From Leptasterias polaris (lineage: Eukaryota; Echinodermata; Asteroidea; Forcipulatida; Asteriidae), in contig JAZGTN010000214.1 in the NCBI GenBank assembly GCA_037783415.1, positions 806,001 through 870,000 of the forward strand: a stretch of DNA of 64,000 nucleotides, read 5' to 3'. A program made the position numbers and the translations under genes. Positions 24,017 through 35,760 of this stretch are shown here, piece after piece. Positions within the stretch are counted from its first letter, which is position 1. The number at the start of each line of letters is the position of its first letter. Below the pieces are notes generated by a model. The model saw only the letters and a program-made list of their open reading frames with translations. It ran no database searches and was not told the origin of the DNA.

Positions 24017-25522
24017 AGAATTTACAGATGGCTTGTTAAAACCGGGCGATCTGTACTTTTTGTCGTCATTTTATACCACCTGTGATATATAAACTTAATA
24101 TTCCAACATGCTGCAATTTAATTGACTTTCTATCATTTTAACAATGACTAACGAGCCACTTCTGTTTTAAAGAAATCTGTGAGCGACATGGATTCGAGTG
24201 TCAAGTTGCAAAAATACATAATTCTTGAATGGCCCAACAAGAGCTATGACTTGAGTGTAAAGGAGTGAATTTTCAAACATTTCCACCTGGCCATCTGAAA
24301 AGGTGAGACTAGAAAGCTAATGGTGCAGCTGCAAGGAGGTTTACTTCTACAACCCCCCCCCCCCCCCCCCCCCAGCTTAGAATTAATTTTGACCACAGAA
24401 AAAGAACCACCAGTGATTCTTTAAAGAAAACAAATCTATTTCAAATTCATTACCATAACCAGAGTTAAACAAAATAAAGGAGGGTAAAAAGCCTTATTTC
24501 CTCTGCACTGCAAACCAACCTACAGCGACACTGTTTTCAGTCAGTAACTCTAACATTGTTTGCCCTGTCACTAAAATTGCTACAGATTGGATTTATTTAA
24601 TGTGACAGCCAAAAATTGAAACAACGGCCTAGACCATTTCCGACCGGTCCCATCGTAATTATTCAAATTAACTTTCTAAATAAAATAAAATATACAAAAG
24701 CGACTCTCTCCGATTGATGTCATTAGTGTAATTCTCATAGTTAGCAGAACCGGAACTGATGTTTATCAAACATTTTAATTCATTCAGTTGGGGAAAAAAC
24801 TATAGAAAAGAACATTCACAAATGGACACCCGTCATCTGTAACCATGGTAACTGTAAATAATGGGAGGAGTAATGTAATTAGACATGGTACCAGTTTGGA
24901 TAAGGGTTGTAAATGCTTGAGAATGCTGGACAGTGGTAGTGCCTTTTCCATGCGCAGTAGCTCCAGGCCCCAATTAACCATTTTTAATTCACCCATGCGT
25001 AAAGTGCACTCAGCAAAGCCCTTGACAGAGCCTGAAACTTTGGTTTGGAAAATACTCCCTAGAACAGCAAATGGATAGTCAGCATCATTCCTGGGTAACT
25101 ATGACAACCATATACAACTATTTGATAAAAGTGACCTTTACAAGACCAGTTAACCGTGGCATGGACAAGCTCAGTGGTAAGGTATGAGACAGCATGAACA
25201 CCATAGCTTTCAAGGGAAATTATGTACATTGCTGGATTTTTGGACCAGGAAATAAATTAATGTAAATTAACTCATTTATCCTGTGCTGCTATATAGCTCA
25301 GAAGCCAGGACCATCAGGAAGGCACGGCAAAAGAAATATTAGATGGGTTTCAGATGAGCTGTAGTACCCAGCAGTAAAACTCTGAACATCTCTTGGCAAT
25401 TAGACGAGGTGCGAAATGAAGAAGTGTTTAGAAGGATTTCAGCTGACATGGCTGATGGTAACCCACCAGAGGAAATCACCTCACACATCTACAAGGCCTA
25501 ACTTGACTGGTTTGTCTACATA

Positions 25523-25652
25523 GTGAGAAATAGACCATGCAAGTCTCGCGCCTATTCGACCACGCATATTGCTTTAACGCCAGAAGGAAACACACTCACA
25601 CCCTTTAACGAGTCCAAATGTTCAAATAAGCGTGAGATTTGCAGTCTATAAT
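25523..25652. mobile_element. Small MITE with ATAGACTGCAAATCTC-type ends
   Basis: The left end ATAGACCATGCAAGTCTCGC is mirrored by AATAAGCGTGAGATTTGCAG then TCTAT at the right, an imperfect inverted repeat of about 25 bp. The total is about 130 bp with no coding capacity. Confidence 0.55.
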
Positions 25653-25837
25653 AACAAATTATGCTTATAAAACACCTTCCATCCATGACTGTACAAATTA
25701 ACTTAACAGCCCAAAACAAAAGGATGAAATAATCAAAAACTGGTTGTAATTAAAACTACACAGACTGAAAAACAGTAAATTAACCATACATACTATGCTA
25801 GAAATTCAGTTATTGGGGAGAACAGGAAGAAATTACT

Positions 25838-25922
25838 CCTAGAACTACGAGGTTCGTTCCGCTATTGTCTCGAGACGATAGCGGAGAGAGGATAGCAGAA
25901 CTTACATCATAGTTCTAGGAGT
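25838..25922. mobile_element. Short foldback element with central palindrome
   Basis: The outer arms ACTCCTAGAACTA and TAGTTCTAGGAGT are inverted. Within them CCGCTATTGTCTCGAGAC is followed by its near-exact complement GATAGCGG, a 26-bp palindrome with one mismatched pair. The whole could extrude as a nested hairpin. Confidence 0.7.
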
Positions 25923-27592
25923 AGGAAGAAATGGGAAAATGGTAGCAGCACCTTCTACCTGTCACCTGGTCACACCGTAGAGTTCTGTGCAAGACAGGCA
26001 GGAGTGAAGAGTGTTCATCCATAGAGCCAATGTCCTTCTGGACACGGTGCAAGATTAGGTTAGATTTGAAATTAATCCCTATATTCTAGCTTCCAATAAA
26101 CCACACTATACCAACCTGTCAAAATTTCATTAAAAGAGGCAGTCATGTTTAATTTAAAACTACAAAAACTGTTTATGGTTTTTTTAAGGGATTTTGTGCA
26201 CGTTCATATCGGTCTTATTTTGATTGTGACAATCAAAATAAGCAACTGTGATTTATGTAATATATTTCTCTGGAATGACCTTCATTTATTAATGAGCTTT
26301 CTGATTGAAACTAATCAATTGTTTGTGTTTTTATTTTTATTGTTATTTATTTATTATTTCTATTTTTAATATTTTATCAATCCCAAACCTATACTGTGTC
26401 TTTAACATTGGATAATAAAGTGTAGATTGCACTGCGCATCAATCCCTGGTAACCAAGGTAGCCATATAGAAAATAGCAATAAGAAACACAATTACTAGCA
26501 AGGAGTCACATGACCATCCATTGTTACCAATCGAGTGATGGCTAGAGTGGACGTTAATCAGCCACATATTGTCTGTTAACATTTTCATCTGAAGCTACGG
26601 TTCAGATGTTGCAGTGTGTTTGCCAAGTCATCTGAATATTCAAATTTGAATAATGTATACTTCTATGGGGGGTCCTCATCGAAGCCTATTCAGTATCTAG
26701 ATGAGGGAATGGAGTGTGGTGCTTCAAACAGTGGACAGTAAGAGTGCTCTGAATGTGCTACCATTACATGTATATACAAGTGCCGATTGATTTGGTTCAA
26801 GTCAAAAAAAAACACATCTTTTTATTAATTGGCATGGATTCACTTTCTCTATAAATTACAGTATTCATTGCTTAATTTGCACATAAAATGAACACGAACA
26901 GTAATCAAGATCGGGAAATTTTTCTAAATGATGTTTCACAAAATATTAACAAGCAGATTCATCAGAAGAATGACTATACCGTTTCAATTTACATCACTAC
27001 TCCTTATCTACAGCATTAAGATTGATTTTTGCAGTGTTGGTATCAATGCAACCTTCTTCCCAGTGGTGTACGATCTCGCCGCACCATGTTTTTTTCTTTC
27101 CCAGAATGCCTTGCTCGATTATAACCCCCTGGAAGTGTGACTTTGAAATATCCAAATATATGGATATTTTAATTAGTCCTGTGGTTGATCCATTCTATGT
27201 TAGAGACTACGCAGAGCGCGCTGTCAAAGGACGCACAAGTCATCAGAGCAACTGCCCCCCTCTCATTTGTTTTTATCTTGTGATACATCTAACTGTATGC
27301 AGTTTAGGGTGACCATACAAAAACATGATTTATTTGAAATGTATTGCGTCGAAACTTGGTATTTCTACACCCACATACTAAGCTAAGATAGAAAAATGTT
27401 AACAAGCGTGCACGCAGAGCAGTCACTCTTTTGGTAAGCCAATCAGCGTTGATTTTTAGTGCTTCCCTTCCAGGGGTTTAGAGTAGTAGTAGTACGCGGA
27501 GTTAGCGGGCGATACGGCCCACTGCCAAATTGTAGAAAGGCTGGTATCAATGATACCATTGCAGAGGCAAGTCCCACTCAGGGTTGACTTAC

Positions 27593-27742
27593 CTTGTTTT
27601 TAATATGAACCAGAGTTAGCCTGGAAAGGTAATCTTTAACACCAATTAAAATCTTGAACAATCTTAAACTGATTTCCCCAAGAAAACAAAAACATAGACT
27701 TACAAATTTCAGCACAGGAGGCGGAGCAGACATAGAAGGCAT
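27593..27742 (-). CDS. DPP6-like: Candidate first exon B, with two in-phase donors
   Basis: An ATG at 27742 (A at -3) opens a frame that reaches a GTAAGT donor after 13 codons (27704-27742, MPSMSAPPPVLKF). It stays open to a second GTAAGT after 50 codons (27593-27742, ending RLTLVHIKNK). Both donors are phase 0, as the transmembrane exon requires. A TAA lies in frame upstream. The longer form includes a hydrophobic FVSLCFCFLG stretch, unusual for a cytosolic tail, so the short form is more natural. This could be chance: a strong donor with an ATG-led phase-0 frame is not rare in 40 kb. Confidence 0.35.
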
Positions 27743-28199
27743 GATGACACAGCATTGGTTTTCTTTGTTGACCCAAACAGACAAAAGTGATTAATTCCAG
27801 AGAAAGAAAGATACTTGCAGAAATGTTTTCAAAAGAGGAGCGACAATCCCGCCCCTTGGCAAGATTGGCGAGCAGGAAATAGTCCACTGCTGTGAACCGC
27901 TATCCAATGCAAGAAATACATTGGAGAACAACTATTAAATAAAAAATCCAGTCACGTCATCCAATGCCCATTATGTGTTCAGTTTTTCTCTAAACAGACC
28001 ACTGCTTCTCTACCATCAGTGACTTTCTCACTCAAGAAACTATACTGACACCTATTCGCTAATGAGATTTGATAGTTATGCTGGTCTGATTAAACCACTA
28101 AAAAGCGAAGCTCGATAATTGAAATCACCATATTATTAGAATGCAGAATCTTTTTATAAAAGGATTTGTCCTGGTTGAATTACATGCACATAACAATGT

Positions 28200-28432
28200 G
28201 GGGTGTGGTAGCTGAGACTGCTGCTAATTCCTTAGGTGATGTGGTTCTTGTACACAGGCAACAGGCCTATGTGGTGCAATAGATGAGGCTGCTATTAGAA
28301 GATGTGGTTCTTGGAAACAGGCGACAGACCGATGCGGTGCGATGGTTGAGACTGCTGTCAATGCCTAATAGACGATGTGGTACTTGGTAAACAGGCAGCA
28401 GGCCGATGAGGTTTTGTACAATAGCAACAATT
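28200..28432. repeat. Degenerate 62-75-bp tandem repeat, 3 copies
   Basis: The copies share GATGTGGTTCTTG.AAACAGGC, an ACAGRCCGATG block and GAGACTGCTG. They are diverged and noncoding. Confidence 0.65.
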
Positions 28433-29556
28433 TCAGTATTAGAGATATCACAAACTGATGAAGGAGTTATCAATGTCTTAGGGTTGCGGCAGGTCTCTGA
28501 TCGACCCAATCACAACAATCCAGTGCAGGATACTGATGGGAAATGGCCACAAAAAACCCAAACCCAACTGTACATTTACACTGGCTAATCAACAGTAACC
28601 GCGATGATGGAATTGTAAATTAGCCCTAGAGCGTTTTGAATCAAAGGTATCTATCTGACCACTCTGGAATGAACAGATAGATAGATAGAAACAGATATTA
28701 CATTAGCGCTGATAAGCAAATGTCAAAGCAATTCAAGGTCCACTGATGTAAAGATTGAGTGAACTTCAATGTCACTGGCCACAAACCCACATGCATGTAA
28801 TCTCAAGTAGAGTTTAGTCCCCGAGGATGCAGATTCTTTGATAGGGCTTTAACAAGAACGTCTAACACCATGTCCAAACACCGAGTATAAAGTAAAGAAG
28901 CTCAACAGTGTTTTAAAAAACCAGCTCAGTCCGTGTTGATTCAATGCTAATGAGTACCTCGATGGATGCATCATTTCACCTGTTTTATGTTGCCATGCCA
29001 ACCTCACCCATGCTGGTTTCCAATCATGCATTTCTCTCAGCTAGCTACATGTATGCATGATTTATCAGATCTCGAAAGATTCAGAAGTAACTCTCTCTCA
29101 CACTGCCAGTGTCAGATTCTTTATATACATGTATGCATCACTTCTCACCATGTACAAACCGCTATGAGAACCATCCTATTCTGATGTACATTAACAGTTG
29201 TGCTTGAGTTCACACTCTTCAATGAAAAAGAGTTTCATTTCAGGTGCACAAGAAACCAGAAACCAGAGTTAATTTACATTAGCGTGAAATGTCAGTGCAT
29301 GTTTAGGTGTGTGTAATGACAAGACCAGGCAAACTGACTCATTATCTGTTCGGGTCAGAGAATGTCCGGGTACATTTATCAGTCTGGAAAATAGTGCAAG
29401 CTTTGGAGATGAAATAGTAGTACATGGCCACTTGCAATAATTTATGTGTTACTGGTGATAAAGGGTCAACAAGATTTGTTCATTCTTTGACATCACTTCC
29501 AATACTTGTACTTTATTGCTGTGAGCACCTTCACAAGTTAATGCTTTAGATGGCCT

Positions 29557-29613
29557 ATCAACTGGTTAACTGATCAACTGATCAACTGATTAACTATCAA
29601 CTGATCAACTGGT
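29557..29613. repeat. Short AACTGATC repeat
   Basis: Imperfect units of AACTGATC or AACTGGTT are repeated five to six times. Simple-sequence origin. Confidence 0.7.
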
Positions 29614-30519
29614 TTAGAAGAAAAATAATGAGAAATTTACAGTCTAATCCGTATTTAAAACTTAACACTTGGTGCCATATTCTGTTGTCTGGCAGAAGAT
29701 CTTCAGCTTGTTAACAACTTACAGCCACCCCAGTAATATTCAAGGCTATTAATAAAGCGTATATTTATGAAAGAACACTGTGTTATCATGAATTAAACAC
29801 TGGTTCAAAATAAATAGGAGAAACTGAAGACCTGTGTGCAGACCACGACTAAAGATACAAACCCCACCCCAAGAAAAAAAAGCCTAACAAACATCATATT
29901 TTTTATTTCCAAAGTTTCTCTTTACTGTTTTATAAGTATTTGTTAAAGATTCTATTCCCATTTTAAGATTGGATTGATAGGCTTTCGAGTCACAGTGGTT
30001 AGGTTCACTTTTATTAATCCTGGCCATCTTAGAATGGGCTTGTCCTGTCTGATTTTATAGTTGTCTTGCTTTGATTTGTCAGTGTTCTGTTTCCATTTCA
30101 TCATTGGATTACAATTGTTCTAGGTGTCACATTATTTTTAAGTTTACATTCGTTGTTTCTTGTACTGTTATATTTTTCGGTAATATTGTATCTTGTACTG
30201 TTTGTTGAAATCTTGGCCGAATAAATAATAATAATAATAATAACAAGCAAGTTGAATATTTGACGTTATGATTGCATCCTTTTCTTAATACATTGCCAAG
30301 CAATGGATTTTATACACTGTTTGCTGTAAACCACAAGCAAAATACCAGGAGACAAGAAAAGGTCCAGAGGCAGTGTGAGATCGGAAACCTGTTTCAAACA
30401 CTTCCTCAATCCCCTCCTCACACCTTGCTTGACAGGTTATCCAGCATAGGTAAAGCTATACATGTTTTCTATGCTTAGTGTTGAGGTGTGGATGTGTGAG
30501 TTACTTAAGAAATCTTTCA

Positions 30520-31165
30520 CATTCTTGGTTCACACCAGGAAAGACAGTGTCTGGACAAAAGCCTGTGTGGGTCATTTTTGGACAACACCAGGCAGGCAAG
30601 AGACTGTCTGAACACGAGCCTGTGTGGGTCATTCTTGGTTCACACCAGGCAGGCAAGAAACTGTCTGGACAGGAGCCTTTGTGAGTCATTCTTGGTTCAT
30701 CACACCAGGCAGGCAAGAGACTGTCTGAACAGGAGCCTGTGTGGGTCATTCTCGGTTCGCTCCAGGCAGGCAAGAGACTGTCTGGAAAGGAGCCTGTATG
30801 GGTCATTTTAAGTTCAAACCAAGCAGGCAAGACACTGTCCGGACAAAAAATCCTATGTGGGTCATTCTATGGTCAACACCAGGCAAAACACTATCTGGAC
30901 ATGTATGGGTCACCATTGGTCAACACCAGGCACAAGAGACACTATCTGGACAGGAGCCTGCATGTGTGGGTCACTCTTGGTCAACACCAGGCAAGACACT
31001 ATCTGGACAGGAGCCTGTGTGGTTCACCATTGGTCAACACCAGGGACAAGAGACACTATCTGGACAGGAGCCTGTGTGGGTCACTCTTGGTCAACACCAG
31101 GCACAAGAGACACTATCTGGACAGGAGCCTGTGTGGGTCACTCTTGGCTCAAACCAGGCAATATA
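30520..31165. repeat. 57-bp minisatellite, about 11 copies
   Basis: The unit runs GTGTGGGTCATTCTTGGTTC, ACACCAGGCAGGCAAGA, then CTGTCTGGACAGGAGCCT. The distal copies switch to a CACAAGAGACACTATCTGG subtype with small indels. Fifty-seven is a multiple of three, so several frames show 19-residue repeats (WVILGSHQAGK.LSGQEPV). They are interrupted and lack any flanking gene structure, so no gene is called. Confidence 0.9.
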
Positions 31166-31889
31166 GGTGAATGCCTCCAAGAATATGAAGAATTGGGCCT
31201 AAATTGATTAATATTGTTTTATTTATTTATTTATCCAAATCATTCAAAAGGTCTGACAGAAAGATCAACAATGCATCGCAAAGAGCCCTCTGGAAAATGA
31301 TGACAGCAGTTTAATCAACTGTTTCTCATTGTGGTTTGCAGCAGTACTGAATTTTAAACCAACTATATATAAGTCTCCTTCAAAATGTATAGATTTGTTG
31401 ATAAAATCTACACTGATCTAGTGATAGAATAATGCACAGGCAAAAACAGACTAGACATAAGGATCCCTTGGTGTATGCCTTATACACATTGGAACCTCAT
31501 ACATACATATGAACCGCATAAACTGTAATTATAGCATCTGTGCATACGGCCAATGCATCTAAATCATCTTTAACAGTATCTTCCAAGAGAATTACGATCA
31601 AATAACATTCATTTGGTCGGAACAATGTTAATGCTAGTTAAAGATAGAGTACACTGCCTAATTATAAAAAGCCGTTTAGCAGAAAAGGTTGCTTATCAAA
31701 ATTTATGTACAACTAAAAAAAGCAACAAATGTGGAAGGCACAGGTCCTAATAATGTAAACTTTATGGCAATTTGGCTGGCAAATTGTTTAAATTCGCCCC
31801 TGGTTAAGTTAATTGATGCATGCTACTTGCATGCAATCTCTCTTTGAATCAATATAAGGTTGAGCACGAGGGTTGCCAAAAGCTTTACT

Positions 31890-32090
31890 TAGGCCGGGGC
31901 CAATTTCTGCTTAAGCACAACAAGTAAGCTAAAAGCACAACAAACTTATGCATACCAGAATCTGGTTACCAGCCAAAATACCATGCTACATGTACCATTT
32001 ATAACTGGTATCCTGCTCATTTCTGCTAAGCAGGAAACTGCTAAGCAATATTTTCTGCTTAAGCAGCTCTATGAATAAGGCCCTGGTCTG
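31890..32090. mobile_element. Foldback repeat with CTGCTTAAGCA arms
   Basis: The ends GGGGCCAATTTCTGCTTAAG and TTCTGCTTAAGCAGCTC..AAGGCCCTGG are partly inverted. Internal blocks include GGTTACCAGCCAAAATACCA and TGCTAAGCAGGAAACTGCTA. A diverged partial copy is at 54.38-54.48 kb, inverted. I recall this family from echinoderm genomes; no search was run. Confidence 0.6.
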
Positions 32091-32554
32091 CTTGCCCACA
32101 CTTTGATTCAGAATAATGTACTTAAAATTGGTGATACTAACAATGGCAAAAATGCATGCTTGCACTCAATTTTTAAAATAGACAATTAACAACCATTCCT
32201 TGATCGACAATTGTGACTTCGCGAGTCAGATATTTGTTTTGATGGGTCTCAGGATTAACATGCTTTGAATTAAAAGGTGTTGAGACCAAGGGCCTGCCTT
32301 AGGAGGATTGAGAGGAGACACATGATACACTGAGGACAAGTCTAAACTTTTCCCACCTGCCCACCATTCACATGGCTGCACATTTTGCTCAAACAAAAAA
32401 ACATTCACAAAAATTAGACTTTAAACAATACGATTCCAAGTTTATATATGTTGAAGTCCACTTAAATATATTTTTTTTGTTAATGTTTAAACTATTGTTT
32501 TTTTCTGAAAGAGGAAAGCTTTTCTTCTCCCGTTCACAATTATATTTTTAAAGT

Positions 32555-32720
32555 GATTTGGGGTTGAACAAAGAAAATTGACTAGAGCAGGATTTGAACC
32601 AGCGACCTCCGGATTAACATGCCAGTGCTCTACCAATTGAGCTATCTAGCCCTGTGTTAGGGTTCTCCTTATTTTGTCAATATCCCAGTCAGTTTCCCTT
32701 GTGGTTAATTATTTGATATC
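32555..32720 (-). repeat. tRNA-derived SINE, copy 1
   Basis: On the minus strand 32653-32581 reads as a near-complete tRNA-like head: GGGCTAGATAGCTCAATTGG (A box), an anticodon-loop-like ATGTTAA (GTT, Asn-like), and GGTTCAAATCC (B box). The anticodon stem has a mismatch and there is flanking SINE sequence (CAATTTTCTTTGTTCAACCC). Copies at 47.88 and 63.1 kb share that flank. It is a SINE, not a functional tRNA gene. Confidence 0.8.
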
Positions 32721-33254
32721 TATAATTATATTTTTTGTCGGGCACCAGAAACTAAATTTTGCTTCCAATTGGCCTATTAGGCCATTTTCATCATGATGCC
32801 AATTTGGGAGGAGTAGGCTTGCATTCGTTTTTGCATAATTAATGGGCAATTACACACTAATGGGGATGATGGGCTGTGAAGGCCAGGCACATGATTTTAT
32901 ACAAATTGGAATAGCATTAAAAGGTAATTCTGTGCAGCTGTGTCTACACTGGGACTGAATGTCTGACATCAGTGATAAAAACTTGTTGCTTATTAGTCCA
33001 TTCATGCTCACCATACACAATTTCTATTTAATTTTTTTTTTTTTAGAAGAGGTTGAAGCAGGAGGAGGATTTTTGTTTTTTAAATATATCATCATTAGTT
33101 TTTGACAAATTAATCCCCTCTACACTTTTATTCAAGATTAATTCAGACTAGAAATGCGGTTTGTTGCATGACAAATACAGGGTTTAGGTATAACAGAATA
33201 AACAATTGAGAAATGTATAATGTCATGGGGATGTAATGTACTTTGTTGACTTAC

Positions 33255-33362
33255 ACTTGTCACACTCCCAATAATGGTGTGTCGATCGACCCGACATGAA
33301 CATGTCAGTTTAAGTGTAGAAATAAACCTCTTGTTTGAGGGCGCTACAACATATGAAGACAT
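33255..33362 (-). CDS. DPP6-like: Candidate first exon C (36 codons, weak)
   Basis: The ATG at 33362 opens a 108-nt frame ending phase 0 at a GTAAGT donor. The peptide starts MSSYVVAPSNKRFISTLKLT and ends TIIGSVTS. It is basic and could serve as a cytosolic tail. The ATG context is poor (T at -3) and an in-frame TGA lies one codon upstream. No other support is visible, so it may be chance. Confidence 0.28.
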
Positions 33363-34365
33363 ATATCAAAAAAGCATAATTTCAGAAAGCTTAGACTTCA
33401 CCAACAATTTCATACAGAGAAACCATGTGAAAATTCTTCATCCAATTTGATGTAGAGGCATCTTAATTTTCACACTCTTATTTTATTTATATTGTGAACT
33501 TCTTGTTTGGACCAGATGGAAGGGTCAATGGTCATGTGTGTGAGCATGAAATGTGACACCTGTAATGAGCCAAGATATGTCTCAAAAACTATACATTTGT
33601 GTCCTGCCGTTCAAAAGATACTATTTTCTAAACAATATATTATTCTTTGAGATCCCTTGAGACTAATTCAGAGCTGATGCAAGAGGGCACTTGACAAGTT
33701 CACCGTGGTTCTGTTTGTCACGTCTTTGGATCCCTGTTGCAGCTAGTGCCGACGTGTTGGCTCGGGCTTTGTTACATATCGCGATGAGTCAATGCACAAG
33801 CATTATCTGAAGACGACCAAAAGAACTCATAAATAACATCAACAAGAGGGATAAAACAAATGATCAAACATTTGTTTGTAGGAAATGGTGTAAGATGGGC
33901 TTATTTCCATATTCAGAGTTTCATTTTTCCTCTTAACTGGATTTGAAATTAGGTAAATTACATGCGTCGACCAAGGCATATAAACGAGTGCAAACAGGAG
34001 TCTTCCCAGAAATGACAAAGTCGTCCACTTGCCACAAACTCACCATTTGTGTGACATATTTTGTGACATTTGCGAAACTCCATTTTGCAGCTTGTTAATT
34101 TCTGTTAGTTTCTTTATCTATCTCGTTTACTTTTCTCATGTTTATTATCTGCTTTTGTTATTGCATTGTTTTTGTATCTTTGTATTCTTGGTGCTGTTGT
34201 TCTGGTTTTACTTAAAAGCCTTCTAGTACATCAGCACCATAGTGATTAGAAACCTAGTATAAGCGCGGTATAAATATATATTACTATTAATATTTTGCAT
34301 GGGATGCCAATATGCATTGATGTAATTCCATCACCATCTTTGCGGTAAAAAAAACCAATGATGAC

Positions 34366-34742
34366 AAAATGGATAATAATAATAATAATATGGATTTATA
34401 TCGCGCTTTTCACACCCAAGGGCGTCTCAAAGCACTTCGAACATTATTACCCCTGGTCACTGGGCCATTTATTTCATTCCTTAAACCATCTCAGCTCCCT
34501 GGGGAGTATACAGCCTGTGCTGCAATACATGTATATATGCGCTACTAGGCTAATTAATCAATCACAAGAACCATCTCTGCCCTCACAGGTACCCATTTTA
34601 CCCCTGGGTGGAGAGAAGCAATTATAGTTAAGTGTCTTGCTCAGGGACACAAGTGTCACGACCGGGACTCGAACCCACACTCTGCTGAACAGAAACACCA
34701 GAGCTCGAGTTCGGTGCTCTTAACCGCTCGGCCACGACACGC
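34366..34742 (-). repeat. Full-length tRNA-headed SINE with (ATT)n tail
   Basis: On the minus strand the head at 34742-34655 reads GTCGTGGCCGAGCGGTTAAG with a long variable arm and GGGTTCGAGTCCCGG, a Leu/Ser-type tRNA derivative. The body contains AAGTGTCTTGCTCAGGGACA in the plus sense. The tail carries GCGCGATATAAATCC followed by ATT repeats. It appears intact and serves as a reference for the disrupted copy at 36.96-38.06 kb. Confidence 0.85.
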
Positions 34743-35706
34743 TAATGGACATGCAAAGGTAAAGTATGCACGGTGCACAGAATGGACCAACCCCCTTTTA
34801 ACCTCTATATGAGATCCTTCCACTCCACAAGGTCTATACCTCCAAAGTGCTTGACCACCTTGGTTGTATTTTTGAAACATTCGTCTGAGTGATAAACAGT
34901 TTTCACTCATTTTGTTTTGCAAATGATGACAGCAAACAGTGTTCCAACCACAGGTCGGTAAAGTTTATTGCCGCGATGTTGCAAAAGATAGGAACATAAG
35001 ACAAACATTGAGTAAACCGTGGCACAGGGCTTTCTCTTTTCCAATTATTTTGCTGTTCCATATTAAATTTAGACTCTGCTTGGGTCGAAGATGTCAGGCC
35101 ATTAACTATTTTTTACATTTATTTATCATAGGTCCTTTTGGTTGGTCAGCAGTTTGCAACAGCTAATTCTAATTTCTCGCATATTGAACTTATGTACATG
35201 CTAGACACAACAGTATCCTACTGCTGTTAATTTGCAGCAATAACTATTTATGACAACGTTAAGCCTAATCTTATAACTCTTTTAACTCTTTGTGTCATAT
35301 CCCATGCTATCAGCTTAAAAGTCTTTGGCATGTTAACCCAGAAAAACTAGGTGGCACTTATGACTGAACAATGCCAAACAATTTTTTAATTTTGGGTTAA
35401 ATATTCATTTGAGGATGCCAATATTTGGACTGGTTTAAGGGAGCACAAAACCTAGTCTCCCATGCCTCCCCCTCCCAACTCAATAACACACAATTCAACC
35501 TCAATGTAAGATCATCCTATGGTTACCATGACAACATACCCTTCTCAACGGACGCCATCTTGGAATATACTACTACTAGGACAATACTGCATCAACCTCT
35601 AAATCCTCATTAACTAAAGACCATTGTAAATGGCATTGGCTTCTAGTCATATAACACACTATATGTTACCGGAGAGAGAAAAAAATCCATAAAAATTCAA
35701 AAATAC

Positions 35707-35760
35707 CTTATCATAGTTGGCATGGTAATGAGTTGTTCCTCCTTGCACAGCGATCGGCAT
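35707..35760 (-). CDS. DPP6-like: Candidate first exon D (18 codons)
   Basis: ATG at 35760 (A at -3), 54 nt, phase 0 at a GTATTT donor. The peptide is MPIAVQGGTTHYHANYDK. The stretch is clearly more GC-rich than its AT-rich surroundings, mildly favouring function. The frame is open further upstream to a TGA, so it could also be an internal alternative exon. The donor is weaker than GTAAGT. The product with the transmembrane exon would read NYDK-ELVGGG. Confidence 0.4.

Noticed and set aside
30478..31207. Several plus and minus frames with 19-residue repeats
   Set aside because: By-products of the 57-bp minisatellite; interrupted and without gene structure.
32581..32653. Functional tRNA-Asn gene
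   Set aside because: Stem mismatch, SINE flanks and two further copies point to a retroelement.
34655..34742. Functional tRNA-Leu or tRNA-Ser gene
   Set aside because: It is the head of an ATT-tailed SINE with a second, disrupted copy nearby.
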